A stretch of DNA of 64,000 nt from an uncultured Phascolarctobacterium sp. (GTDB taxonomy: Bacteria > Bacillota > Negativicutes > Acidaminococcales > Acidaminococcaceae). How positions within the stretch are numbered: position 1 is the stretch's first letter; each line of letters starts with the position of its first letter. Location of the stretch: positions 49,482-113,481 of the forward strand of contig UQXH01000003.1 of the NCBI GenBank assembly GCA_900545025.1, read 5' to 3'. The translations under genes were made by a program, and so were the position numbers. Of the stretch, positions 1-8,287 are shown one piece after another. Under the pieces are notes generated by a model. The model made no database searches and was not told the DNA's origin. It worked only from the letters and a program-made list of their open reading frames with translations.

Positions 1-83
1 TGCAACTGTAACTTCTGAAATTTATTCATAACCAGAATACATCCCTTTCAGAATAAAACTTTATTATGATTGGAGTTGTTATT

Positions 84-1559
84 ATGTCTCAATTACTACA
101 AGAAAAATACGACCTTTATATTAACGGGCAGTGGGTACCTGCATCTGACGGCGGTATGTTCAAATCCAGCAGCCCTGCTACCGGCGAATACCTGGCAGCC
201 TGCGCAGAAGCAACTAAGGAAGATGTTGACAAAGCAGTAGAAGCCGCCTGGAAAGCTTTTGCTGCCTGGAAAGATACCACTGCGGCAGAACGCGCTGATT
301 TACTGCTGAAAATCGCCGATGTTATCGACGCTAACAAAGAACATCTGGCCAAGATTGAAACCATGGATAACGGCAAGCCTATCCGCGAGACCATGACTGT
401 CGACATCCCTATGGCGGCAGACCATTTCCGCTACTTTGCCGGTGTCATCCGCGCCGAAGAAGGAACTGCCACCATGCTGGACAACAACACCATGAGCCTT
501 GTCTTAAAAGAGCCCATCGGCGTTGTCGGACAAATCGTCCCCTGGAACTTCCCCTTCCTCATGGCGGCCTGGAAACTGGCTCCTGTACTGGCAGCAGGCT
601 GCTGCACCGTACTCAAGCCCTCCAGCTACACTTCTTTAAGCGCGCTGGAACTGGCCCGCCTTATCGACGGCATCCTGCCGCCCGGCGTATTCAACGTCAT
701 TACCGGCAAAGGTTCCCGCTCCGGCCAGTACATCCTTGACCATCCCGGACTGTCCAAACTGGCTTTCACCGGCTCTACCGAAGTAGGCATGAATGTAGCC
801 AAAGCCGCTGCTGATAAACTGATTCCCGCAACCCTCGAGCTGGGCGGCAAATCTGCCAACATCTTCTTCCCCGACTGCAACTGGGAGCTGGCTATGGAAG
901 GCCTGCAGCTGGGCATCCTCTTTAATCAGGGCCAGGTATGCTGCGCAGGTTCCCGCGTCTTTGTCCATGAAGACATCTACGATAAATTCGTTGCCGAAGC
1001 AGTTAAACGCTTCAACAGCGTCAAAGTAGGCGATCCGCTCAGCGCTGATACCCAGATGGGCTCGCAAATCTACGCAGCCCAGGTACAAAAGGTACTTGAC
1101 TATGTAGAAATCGCCAAAAAAGAAGGGGCAACCATTGCCTGCGGCGGTTACAAGCTCACTGAAAACGGTCTTGATAAAGGCAATTTCGTAGCTCCTACCC
1201 TGATTACCAATGTTACCAACGATATGCGCGTAGCGCAGGAAGAAATCTTTGGCCCTGTAGCCGTAGTCATCAAATTTAAGGATGAACAGGAAGTCATCGA
1301 CATGGCCAACGACAGTATCTACGGTCTGGGCGGCGCAGTCTGGACTCAGGATATTAACCGCGCCATCCGCGTTTCCCGTGCTATCCGTACCGGTCGTATG
1401 TGGGTAAACTGCTATAATTCCATCCCGGCAGGTGCGCCTTTCGGCGGCTACAAACAGTCCGGTATCGGCCGCGAAACCCACAAGGTCATCCTTGAGCATT
1501 ACACCCAACAGAAAAACATCATGATTAATCTCAGCGAAAAGCCGCTGGGCCTGTATTAA
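84..1559 (+). CDS. NAD(P)-dependent aldehyde dehydrogenase
   Basis: Oxidises an aldehyde to its carboxylate with NAD(P)+ in the cytoplasm; the substrate cannot be told from sequence, although the family resembles betaine-aldehyde and general aldehyde dehydrogenases. Visible motifs are PWNFPF near residue 150, the general-base Glu in LELGGK (about residue 252) and the catalytic Cys in GQVCCAGSR (about residue 286). At 491 residues it is full length. I place the start at the second ATG because GGAG lies 8 bases upstream of it; the ATG at 66 has no ribosome site. It is monocistronic, ends in a hairpin terminator and converges on the HxlR gene. Confidence 0.92.
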   Translation: MSQLLQEKYDLYINGQWVPASDGGMFKSSSPATGEYLAACAEATKEDVDKAVEAAWKAFAAWKDTTAAERADLLLKIADVIDANKEHLAKIETMDNGKPIRETMTVDIPMAADHFRYFAGVIRAEEGTATMLDNNTMSLVLKEPIGVVGQIVPWNFPFLMAAWKLAPVLAAGCCTVLKPSSYTSLSALELARLIDGILPPGVFNVITGKGSRSGQYILDHPGLSKLAFTGSTEVGMNVAKAAADKLIPATLELGGKSANIFFPDCNWELAMEGLQLGILFNQGQVCCAGSRVFVHEDIYDKFVAEAVKRFNSVKVGDPLSADTQMGSQIYAAQVQKVLDYVEIAKKEGATIACGGYKLTENGLDKGNFVAPTLITNVTNDMRVAQEEIFGPVAVVIKFKDEQEVIDMANDSIYGLGGAVWTQDINRAIRVSRAIRTGRMWVNCYNSIPAGAPFGGYKQSGIGRETHKVILEHYTQQKNIMINLSEKPLGLY

Positions 1560-1562
1560 GAA

Positions 1563-1600
1563 AAAAACTGCAGTCCGTCAAGGGCTGCAGTTTTATTATT
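1563..1600. terminator. Bidirectional terminator between ALDH and hxlR
   Basis: Hairpin AAACTGCAG / CTGCAGTTT with an 11-nt loop, an A run on the left and a T-rich run on the right. It can serve both converging genes. Confidence 0.8.
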
Positions 1601-1612
1601 ATACTGACTAAA

Positions 1613-1945
1613 TCAATCTCTATACATTTGCTGGTAACGCTCTCCCCAGCACACCATGGCATCCAGCACAGGCTTTAACGACCGGCCTAATTCTGTCAGA
1701 GCGTATTCCACCCGCGGCGGTACCTGGGCATATACAGTCCTGCTTACCAAGCCGCTGGCTTCCATCTGCCGCAGTTGAGTGGTAAGCACCTTTTGTGATA
1801 CATGTCCAAGCGATTTTTTCAGCTCACTGAATCGCCTGGTCCCCTGCAGGAGATCACGCAAAATCAGCACCTTCCATTTATCACTGATCAGCAGCAATGT
1901 GGTTTCTACAGGACAAGCCGGCAAGGGCTTCTTGATCACAGACAT
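1613..1945 (-). CDS. HxlR-family winged-helix transcriptional regulator
   Basis: 110-residue MarR-like winged-helix DNA-binding protein of the HxlR/YodB/HypR family. The N-terminus shows the family signature CPVETTL followed by SDKWK, with a conserved Cys at about residue 11; in YodB and HypR the equivalent Cys senses electrophiles or oxidants. The recognition-helix region FSELKKSLGHVSQKVLT is clear. It is divergent from a flavin-binding PNPOx-like gene, a common arrangement for this family, so it probably controls that gene and itself. Ligand or stress signal is unknown. Confidence 0.88.
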   Translation of the reverse strand: MSVIKKPLPACPVETTLLLISDKWKVLILRDLLQGTRRFSELKKSLGHVSQKVLTTQLRQMEASGLVSRTVYAQVPPRVEYALTELGRSLKPVLDAMVCWGERYQQMYRD

Positions 1946-2002
1946 AAGCGTTCTCCTTATTTAACAATTTCTACGATAAGCATGCATCATTCATTTAAGA
2001 AA

Positions 2003-2050
2003 ATTATACTTTCTCTGAAATCATAACGCAAGCAGTTACTTGGAGGTAAT
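2003..2050 (-). promoter_or_regulatory. Putative hxlR promoter with adjacent inverted repeat
   Basis: On the minus strand TTGCGT (2026-2031) and TATAAT (2003-2008) are 17 bp apart. Just upstream of the -35 lies the imperfect inverted repeat TTACTTGGAGGTAA (2036-2049), a plausible HxlR operator shared with the divergent gene. Assignment is by position only. Confidence 0.45.
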
Positions 2051-2133
2051 CAAGCCACAATATTGTGCGTACTTCACAGCTCCGCTAAGAAGCAGTAAGA
2101 TAAAAGCAGTTAAATTCCAGGAGGTTATCTGCC

Positions 2134-2535
2134 ATGAACAAAATCGTAAAATTTTTACAGGACAACCCTGTCCAATACCTTGCTACTGTAGGTCGCGACG
2201 GTAAAGCAAAATGCCGTCCTTTCATGTTCATCTGCGAGTATGCCGGCAAGCTGTGGTTTTGCACCAATAATCAAAAAGAAGTATACCGAGACCTGCAGGC
2301 AAACCCTTATACGGAAATCTCCGTCATAAGTCCTTCCTATGCCTGGCTTAGGCTTAACGGCAAGGCAGTATTCGCTGATAACAGAGAAGTAAAAGAAATA
2401 TGTATGCAGAATCCTATTGTCAAAGGACAGTACCAAACTGCCGCTAATCCTATTTTTACAGTCTTCTACCTTGCAGAAGCTCATGCCACTATTGCCGATT
2501 TTTCCGGCAATCCTCCCTACGAGGTGTCCTGTTAA
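2134..2535 (+). CDS. Pyridoxamine 5'-phosphate oxidase-family flavin-binding protein
   Basis: 133-residue split-barrel flavin-binding protein of the PNPOx-like superfamily. The start LQDNPVQYLATVG, followed by KAKCRPF and the strand-rich EISVISPSYAWLRLNGKA, is typical of small FMN- or F420-binding family members that act as reductases or stress proteins rather than true PdxH. A strong AGGAGG precedes the ATG. It is divergent from the HxlR regulator, which suggests a redox- or electrophile-inducible function. The substrate is unknown. Confidence 0.82.
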   Translation: MNKIVKFLQDNPVQYLATVGRDGKAKCRPFMFICEYAGKLWFCTNNQKEVYRDLQANPYTEISVISPSYAWLRLNGKAVFADNREVKEICMQNPIVKGQYQTAANPIFTVFYLAEAHATIADFSGNPPYEVSC

Positions 2536-2632
2536 ATAAGTATACGCTGCCATTTTCGGCAAATTTTACCTAAAATAGCCTGCTGCTGCTCCAGATATGG
2601 TATAATTAAGAAAAAAGCAAAGGACTGAAAAT

Positions 2633-2983
2633 ATGCCCAGACCTCTGAAAAAACGCCATATCTGCCGCAGCAATCTGCCTGCCGCCAACAGTTTTATCCC
2701 CGACGGCGCAGACACCGCGGAAACAATCATCCTCAATATCGACGAATACGAAACCATCCGTCTTTTAGACGGCGAAGGCCTTACCCAGCAGGAATGCGCC
2801 CAACGTATGGGCATTGCCCGCACATCGGTACAGGCTATCTACGAAAGCGCCCGCCAAAAGCTGGCCGACCTGCTCATCCACGGCAAACGCCTGCATATCG
2901 AAGGCGGCAGCTGCATCATCTGCGACGGTTTCCGCCATTTCTGCGGCAACAGCGACTGCCCCTGCCGCAATACAGAAGCATAA
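2633..2983 (+). CDS. DUF134 (UPF0251) family DNA-binding protein
   Basis: 116-residue protein opening with the family signature MPRPLKKRHIC. The middle (about residues 40-85) is a sigma-70 region 4-like helix-turn-helix: DEYETIRLLDGEGLTQQECAQRMGIARTSV. The C-terminus is Cys-rich (CIICDGFRHFCGNSDCPC), suggesting a bound metal or Fe-S cluster. AAAGGA lies upstream of the ATG and TATAAT at 2601-2606. Members often sit near nitrogenase-accessory-like or iron-sulfur proteins, but no such partner is here. Its target is unknown. Confidence 0.85.
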   Translation: MPRPLKKRHICRSNLPAANSFIPDGADTAETIILNIDEYETIRLLDGEGLTQQECAQRMGIARTSVQAIYESARQKLADLLIHGKRLHIEGGSCIICDGFRHFCGNSDCPCRNTEA

Positions 2984-2985
2984 GC

Positions 2986-3023
2986 AAAAATCCCCTGCTG
3001 AAATTTCAGCAGGGGATTTTTTA
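2986..3023. terminator. Bidirectional terminator between DUF134 and pheT
   Basis: Perfect 15-bp hairpin AAAATCCCCTGCTGA / TCAGCAGGGGATTTT flanked by A and T runs. It serves both converging genes. Confidence 0.9.
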
Positions 3024-3027
3024 TGCC

Positions 3028-5457
3028 TTAATCTCTCAGTTTTGCTTTATAAGCTTCGCCTACTTCGGCAATAACCTTCTTCATGCTTGCGTCTACTTCC
3101 GCATCGGTAAGGGTACGGTCAGCAGCCTGGTAGGTCAGGTTAAAGGCCATGGATTTACAGCCTTCTGCAACCTGCTTGCCGGTGTAGATATCAAATACAC
3201 GTACATCCTGCAGCAGCTTGCCTGCATGCTGACGGATAACCTGTTCCAGTTCGGCGTTGGTAACCTCGGCAGGAACAACTACGGCAATATCGCGGCTCAT
3301 GCTGGGATATTTAGGCAGATGCTGATACTGAGGCACTGCGGTAGCAGATTCTACCAGCGGCTCAACTTCCAGCTCCAGCAGATATGCTTCCTGCGGCAGT
3401 CCGAAAGCTTCCTGCACCAGCGGATGCACTTCGCCAAACCAGCCGATAATCTTGCCGTCATGCTCGACAGCGCAGCTCTTGCCCGGATGCAGATAGGGCA
3501 CTGCCTGATGCACTAACTGATAATCGTTAAACTGCAGTTTAGCCAGCAAGCCCTCTGCCACACCTTTAATATCGTAGAAGTCTACATTATCACGGCAGGT
3601 GCACCAGCTCAAATCATTGCATTTACCGCTGATAACTGCGCACAGCATGGAGCGTTCTTCCGGGAATTCTTTAAGCGGCAGCTGTTTGGGCAGATAGATG
3701 CGGCCTACCTCAAAGACAGCAGCCTTGGACTGCTGACGCGCCAGATTGTACGCTGCTGCATTCAGCAGGCTGGCAGCCATGGTGGTACGCATTACCTTGA
3801 ATTCGTCGGTAATGGGGTTCAAAAGCTCGATAGCCTGACGTCTGCTGTCGTCAGCAGGCAGCTGCAGCTTGTCAAAAGCGGACGGATTGATAAAGCTGTA
3901 GGTCATAACCTCGCTCATGCCTACACCGGCCATATAATCCTGGATGCTGTCTTTGACGTCTTCGATAACGAACTGACGGCCCTGACTTACGCCCAGCACC
4001 GGCAGATGGGACTGGATATGGTCAAGTCCGTGAATACGGGCAATTTCTTCGCTGATATCAGCATCGCAGGTAACATCGCCGCGCCAGCTGGGTACGGTAA
4101 CAAGCAGGTTTTCGCCCTCCTCAGCTACTGCAAACTGCAGGCTGGTCAGGGTAGCAATCATTTCTTCCCTGCTGATGGTAATGCCGATGCGTCCGTTAAT
4201 AGCTTCGGGAGCAACGTTGATAACAGTCGGCTGCACCGGTTCAGGATAAGCCTCCACAATACCGGCTACGGTTTCACACGCGCCCATTGCTTCCAGCAAA
4301 TTAGCGGCACGGTTCAGCGCATTATGAGTAAGAACGGTATCTACACCGCGTTCAAAACGTCCGGAAGCTTCACTGCGCAGTCCCAGCGCGCGGGAAGTAC
4401 GGCGGATGCTGGGGCCGTTAAAGGTAGCCGCTTCCAGCATAACATTGACGGTAGCGTCGGTAACCTCGGTTTCCAGGCCGCCCATAACGCCGCCCAGGCC
4501 TACAGCATGTCTGGTATCGGCAATGGTAATCATGGATTCGTCCAGAATTCGCTCCTGGTCATCCAGAGTAACCAGCTTTTCGTCGTTAGCAGCGCGACGT
4601 ACAATCAAAGTATGGTCGGCAACCTTGTCATAATCATAAGCATGCATGGGCTGACCCAGCTCCAGCATTACATAGTTGGTAACATCGACAACATTGCTGA
4701 TAGGACGCACGCCGCAGGCACGCAGACGTTTCTGCATCCAGTCGGGAGAAGGCCCGATTTTGATATTTTTCAGCACACGTACAGCAAAGCGTTTGCACAA
4801 ATCAGGTGCTTCAATTTTAATGGCAGCCATTTCGGCAGCATTGCCGCCGGCAGCTTCTTTAACTTCCAGTGCAGGCATTTTCAGCTTGCAGCCGGTAACG
4901 GCAGCAATCTCACGTGCTAAACCAATGATGCTGAAGCAGTCAGCACGGTTGGCAGTCAAATCAATATCGATAACAGTGTCATTCAGACCCAGTACTTCTT
5001 TAATGTCCACACCGATAGGTGTATCCGGCGGCAGGATGAAGATGCCGTTTCTCTGTTCCGGCAGCAGAAGCTTGCTGTCGATGCCCAGTTCTTCCGCGCT
5101 GCACAGCATGCCGAAGGAATCAAGGCCGCGCATTTTAGCTTTTTTCAGCTTCATGCCGTTAGGCAGACGGCTGCCGACAACGGCAACAGGCACCATATCG
5201 TCCTGATGCACATTCTGCGCACCGGTTAAAATTTGCACAATACCCTGACCATAATCCATCTGGCAGATCCACAGATGGTCGGAGTTAGGATGACGCTCTA
5301 TATGGGTAACCTTGCCGGTCACTACGCCTTCCAGTCCTTCCCCAAGATAGGTCACGGTTTCTACTTCCAGGCCGACACGGGTAATCTTGTCTACCAGTTC
5401 GTCGACAGGAATATTTATATCAACATATTGTTTAAGCCATTCCAAAGACGCTAACAT
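3028..5457 (-). CDS. pheT: Phenylalanine--tRNA ligase, beta subunit
   Basis: Beta chain of the alpha2-beta2 PheRS that charges tRNA-Phe. At 809 residues it is the long bacterial form: N-terminal tRNA-binding OB domain (about 40-155, EGVVTGKVTHIERHPNSDHL), B3/B4 editing domain, B5 domain, catalytic-like core, and C-terminal FDX-ACB domain (about 715-809, YPSMSRDIAVVVP). It lies 11 bp downstream of pheS and shares its T-box leader. Confidence 0.97.
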   Translation of the reverse strand: MLASLEWLKQYVDINIPVDELVDKITRVGLEVETVTYLGEGLEGVVTGKVTHIERHPNSDHLWICQMDYGQGIVQILTGAQNVHQDDMVPVAVVGSRLPNGMKLKKAKMRGLDSFGMLCSAEELGIDSKLLLPEQRNGIFILPPDTPIGVDIKEVLGLNDTVIDIDLTANRADCFSIIGLAREIAAVTGCKLKMPALEVKEAAGGNAAEMAAIKIEAPDLCKRFAVRVLKNIKIGPSPDWMQKRLRACGVRPISNVVDVTNYVMLELGQPMHAYDYDKVADHTLIVRRAANDEKLVTLDDQERILDESMITIADTRHAVGLGGVMGGLETEVTDATVNVMLEAATFNGPSIRRTSRALGLRSEASGRFERGVDTVLTHNALNRAANLLEAMGACETVAGIVEAYPEPVQPTVINVAPEAINGRIGITISREEMIATLTSLQFAVAEEGENLLVTVPSWRGDVTCDADISEEIARIHGLDHIQSHLPVLGVSQGRQFVIEDVKDSIQDYMAGVGMSEVMTYSFINPSAFDKLQLPADDSRRQAIELLNPITDEFKVMRTTMAASLLNAAAYNLARQQSKAAVFEVGRIYLPKQLPLKEFPEERSMLCAVISGKCNDLSWCTCRDNVDFYDIKGVAEGLLAKLQFNDYQLVHQAVPYLHPGKSCAVEHDGKIIGWFGEVHPLVQEAFGLPQEAYLLELEVEPLVESATAVPQYQHLPKYPSMSRDIAVVVPAEVTNAELEQVIRQHAGKLLQDVRVFDIYTGKQVAEGCKSMAFNLTYQAADRTLTDAEVDASMKKVIAEVGEAYKAKLRD

Positions 5458-5468
5458 AATAATCCCCC

Positions 5469-6494
5469 TTATTTAAACTGACGGATGAAACGCAGATCGT
5501 TTTCAAAGAACAGGCGCAGGTCATCAATACCGTATTTTAACATCGCAATACGCTCTACGCCCATACCGAAAGCAAAGCCGCTCATCTTATCCGGGTCGTA
5601 GCCGCTCATACGCAGTACATTGGGATGTACCATGCCGCTGCCGAGGATTTCCAGCCAGCCGGAATTTTTGCAGACACGACAGCCGTGACCGCCGCAGATT
5701 ACGCAGGAGATATCAACTTCTGCAGAAGGTTCGGTAAACGGGAAATAGCTGGGACGCAGACGTACTTTAACGCTGCTGCCGAACATTTCTTTCAGGAACA
5801 GCTCCAGAGTGCCTTTCAAATCTGCCAGACTGATGTTTTTATCAACTACAAGACCTTCTACCTGATGGAACATCGGAGAATGGGTAGCATCATAATCGCA
5901 GCGATATACGGTGCCCGGAACAATAACGCGTACCGGAGTATCAGGCTCCTGCGCCTGCATGGTACGCGCCTGTACCGGAGAAGTATGGGTACGCAGCAGG
6001 TATTCATCAGTGATATAGAAGGTATCCTGCATATCGCGTGCTGGATGGTCCTTCGGCAGATTCAAAGCTTCAAAGTTGAAATAATCTTTTTCGATTTCCG
6101 GGCCTTCCATAACGTCAAAGCCCATACGCATGAAGATTTTCTTAATTTCACGCATAGTAAGAGTAATAGGATGCAGATGACCTTCGCGCGGCTGGCGGCC
6201 GGGCAGGGTAATATCTACCTTTTCGTTAGCCAGCTTGTCTGCCAGCGCTTTTTGTTCCAGCACTACTGTTTTTTCGTTGATAGCGCTTTCCAGCGTGCTC
6301 TTGATTTCATTGACAATCTGACCGATTTTAGGACGTTCTTCTGCCGGCAGCTTGCCCATGCCGCGCAGAATCTCCGTCATTGGACCTTTTTTGCCAAGAT
6401 ATTTGACGCGCAAGTCTTTTAACGCATCCAGAGAACTAACCTCTGCCAATTCTGCCAGAGCCTGTTCTTTCAAAGACAATAATTCTTCTCTCAT
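5469..6494 (-). CDS. pheS: Phenylalanine--tRNA ligase, alpha subunit
   Basis: Catalytic class II subunit of PheRS. It has an N-terminal coiled-coil tRNA-binding arm (about 1-85), then motif 2 and 3 elements including MFHQVEGLVVD and GFAFGMGVERIAML. I chose the ATG at 6494 because AGGAGG precedes it; an upstream in-frame ATG at 6527 falls inside the leader's terminator and lacks a ribosome site. First gene of pheST, controlled by the T-box upstream. Confidence 0.97.
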   Translation of the reverse strand: MREELLSLKEQALAELAEVSSLDALKDLRVKYLGKKGPMTEILRGMGKLPAEERPKIGQIVNEIKSTLESAINEKTVVLEQKALADKLANEKVDITLPGRQPREGHLHPITLTMREIKKIFMRMGFDVMEGPEIEKDYFNFEALNLPKDHPARDMQDTFYITDEYLLRTHTSPVQARTMQAQEPDTPVRVIVPGTVYRCDYDATHSPMFHQVEGLVVDKNISLADLKGTLELFLKEMFGSSVKVRLRPSYFPFTEPSAEVDISCVICGGHGCRVCKNSGWLEILGSGMVHPNVLRMSGYDPDKMSGFAFGMGVERIAMLKYGIDDLRLFFENDLRFIRQFK

Positions 6495-6529
6495 GGTTAC
6501 CCTCCTGTAAAATCTGCATTCAAGCAATA

Positions 6530-6790
6530 AAAAATCGCCCCCGTAAACCTACAGGGGCGAATAAATTCGCGGTACCACCCTTATTTATATACTTCATTCC
6601 TGCCTTAACGCGGCCTACGCCGCACCTACCCAGCCTTACGGTCTTCAGCGCGGACACTCGCAGGCGAACTTCCCTCAGCTTTCCTGTACGAAGCTTGCAG
6701 CCTGCGGCTTCGCTCTCTGGGACATTACGGCTGACGTACTCTCCTGTTCATCGTGTAATCAGGGGCATATTCAATTTAAATTTTATTATA
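6530..6790 (-). promoter_or_regulatory. T-box leader of pheST with promoter and terminator
   Basis: The conserved T-box AAGGGTGGTACCGCG (minus strand, 6569-6583) is followed by a terminator hairpin CGCCCCTGTAG / TTACGGGGGCG and a T run just before pheS. The AGTA motif of Stem I is visible upstream, and a TTC (Phe) triplet at 6666-6668 is a plausible specifier. Promoter TTGAGC (6808-6813) -17 bp- TATAAT (6785-6790). T-boxes read uncharged tRNA and prevent termination. Confidence 0.9.
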
Positions 6791-6817
6791 GCATAAAATA
6801 GCGTAAAGCTCAAATAT

Positions 6818-7612
6818 TTATTCAACAGCAAAATAATTTCTGCGCATGGCCTCAAACATGATGATGCCGGCCGCCATAGCTACATTCAGCGATTCAGCTT
6901 TCCCGCGCATGGGAATAAATACTCTTTTATCCGCCTGCTGCAAAAGCGTTGTGCTGACGCCGCCTGCCTCATTGCCCATAACAAAAGCAAGGCGTCCTTT
7001 TAAATCTGCCTGGTAGAGATTATCTGCGCCATCCAGCGCCGTTACCAAAATCTGATAGCCTGCTTTTTTAGCGTTATCAATAAATTCCGGCTCAGCTACG
7101 CCGCTGAGGACAGGCACATGAAACAGCGAGCCCATAGAAGCGCGCACTGTCTTAGGCGCGTAGATATCGGCAGTCCCCTTCAGGAGCACAATGCCGCCTA
7201 CGCCTGCCGCATCGGCAGTGCGCAGCATAGTACCGATATTACCTGGATCGCCCACCCTGTCCAGTACCAGCAGCATCCTGCCGGAGGCCAGCAGCTGCTC
7301 CAGCGTCTGTTCCTGCATCCGGCAGACGGCGATAATGCCCTGCGGCGTTTCCGTATCGGCAATTTTCTTCATTACCGCCTCGCTTACGCATACAAGTTTT
7401 ACCTGCATGGCGGCAGCCTGTTCCAGCAGCCTCAGCGTACGTTCATCCTCCGTAGCAGTGTAAAAAAGCTGCTGCGCCGCTTTAAAGGCCAATGCTTCCT
7501 CTGCTGTACGCAAGCCCTCTGCCAGAAATTCTCCCCGCTGCTGGCGATATTTTTTCTGTTTTAACTCCGCAGCCGCCTTGACCAGCGGATTCTGCAAACC
7601 TGTAAGCTCCAT
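6818..7612 (-). CDS. TrmH/SpoU-family RNA methyltransferase (probable 23S rRNA 2'-O-methyltransferase)
   Basis: 264-residue SPOUT methyltransferase. The N-terminal substrate-binding domain begins with NPLVKAAAELKQKKYRQQ. The knotted SAM domain carries VLDRVGDPGNIGTMLRTADAAG (motif 1), VMGNEAGG (motif 2) and IPMRGKAESLNVAMAAGI (motif 3). It resembles the TrmH/YsgA family methylating a ribose in 23S rRNA; the exact target is not determined. It overlaps ktrA by one base, so it is translated with the potassium genes. Confidence 0.88.
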   Translation of the reverse strand: MELTGLQNPLVKAAAELKQKKYRQQRGEFLAEGLRTAEEALAFKAAQQLFYTATEDERTLRLLEQAAAMQVKLVCVSEAVMKKIADTETPQGIIAVCRMQEQTLEQLLASGRMLLVLDRVGDPGNIGTMLRTADAAGVGGIVLLKGTADIYAPKTVRASMGSLFHVPVLSGVAEPEFIDNAKKAGYQILVTALDGADNLYQADLKGRLAFVMGNEAGGVSTTLLQQADKRVFIPMRGKAESLNVAMAAGIIMFEAMRRNYFAVE

Positions 7613-8274
7613 CAGAAATTAACTCCCATCATCTTTACGCCTTCATGAGTGCCGATGATGATAATCTCATCATCAGGCTGGAACACCTCATGGGCACATG
7701 GATTTACTATCGTACTGCCGCCGCGCTTAATGGCTACTACATTGACATTATAGCGTCTGCGCAGATCGGCTTCGATTAAATTCTTGCCTATCAAATCTTC
7801 CGGCAGCTGCAGGCTCATGACGCTGATTTCGTTGGACAGCTCGATATAATCCACGATACTGGAGGACACCAGATTATGCGCCACACGCTTGCCCATATCC
7901 TTTTCCGCATAGACAATCTTATCGGCGCCAATCTTATTGAGCATAGTGCCGTGCAGGTCGTTGAGCGCCTTGGCTACGACCATGGGCACGCCCATCTCCT
8001 TGAGCAGCAGCGTACACATCATATTGCTTTCCAGTACACCGATGGACACTACTGCCACATCGATGTCGTCGATAGGAAGTGATTTCAGCGATTTTTCATC
8101 GGAAGCATCGGCGCAAACTACGTATGAAAGGTCGCTGCTGCAGTCCTGCACCACGTTTTCGTCGATGTCTACGCCTAATACGTCATAGCCCATATTATGC
8201 AGCGTCAGAGCCACGCTCTTGCCGAACAGCCCCAAACCTGCCACTAAAAACTGTTTTCTTTTACTGTCTTTCAT
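7612..8274 (-). CDS. ktrA: Potassium uptake regulatory subunit KtrA (TrkA family)
   Basis: Cytoplasmic RCK ring subunit that gates the KtrB channel in response to nucleotide. The N-terminal Rossmann domain has GLGLFGKSVALTL and the acidic strand-end VDID that binds nucleotide ribose. A C-terminal TrkA_C/RCK-C domain (about 135-220) is present. At 220 residues it matches single-domain KtrA. Its channel partner ktrB lies 13 bp upstream, and the rRNA methyltransferase overlaps downstream. Confidence 0.9.
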   Translation of the reverse strand: MKDSKRKQFLVAGLGLFGKSVALTLHNMGYDVLGVDIDENVVQDCSSDLSYVVCADASDEKSLKSLPIDDIDVAVVSIGVLESNMMCTLLLKEMGVPMVVAKALNDLHGTMLNKIGADKIVYAEKDMGKRVAHNLVSSSIVDYIELSNEISVMSLQLPEDLIGKNLIEADLRRRYNVNVVAIKRGGSTIVNPCAHEVFQPDDEIIIIGTHEGVKMMGVNF

Positions 8275-8287
8275 AATCTTACTCCAC

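Noticed and set aside
636..1508. 290-codon minus-strand frame inside the aldehyde dehydrogenase gene
   Set aside because: Antisense to a gene with complete catalytic motifs.
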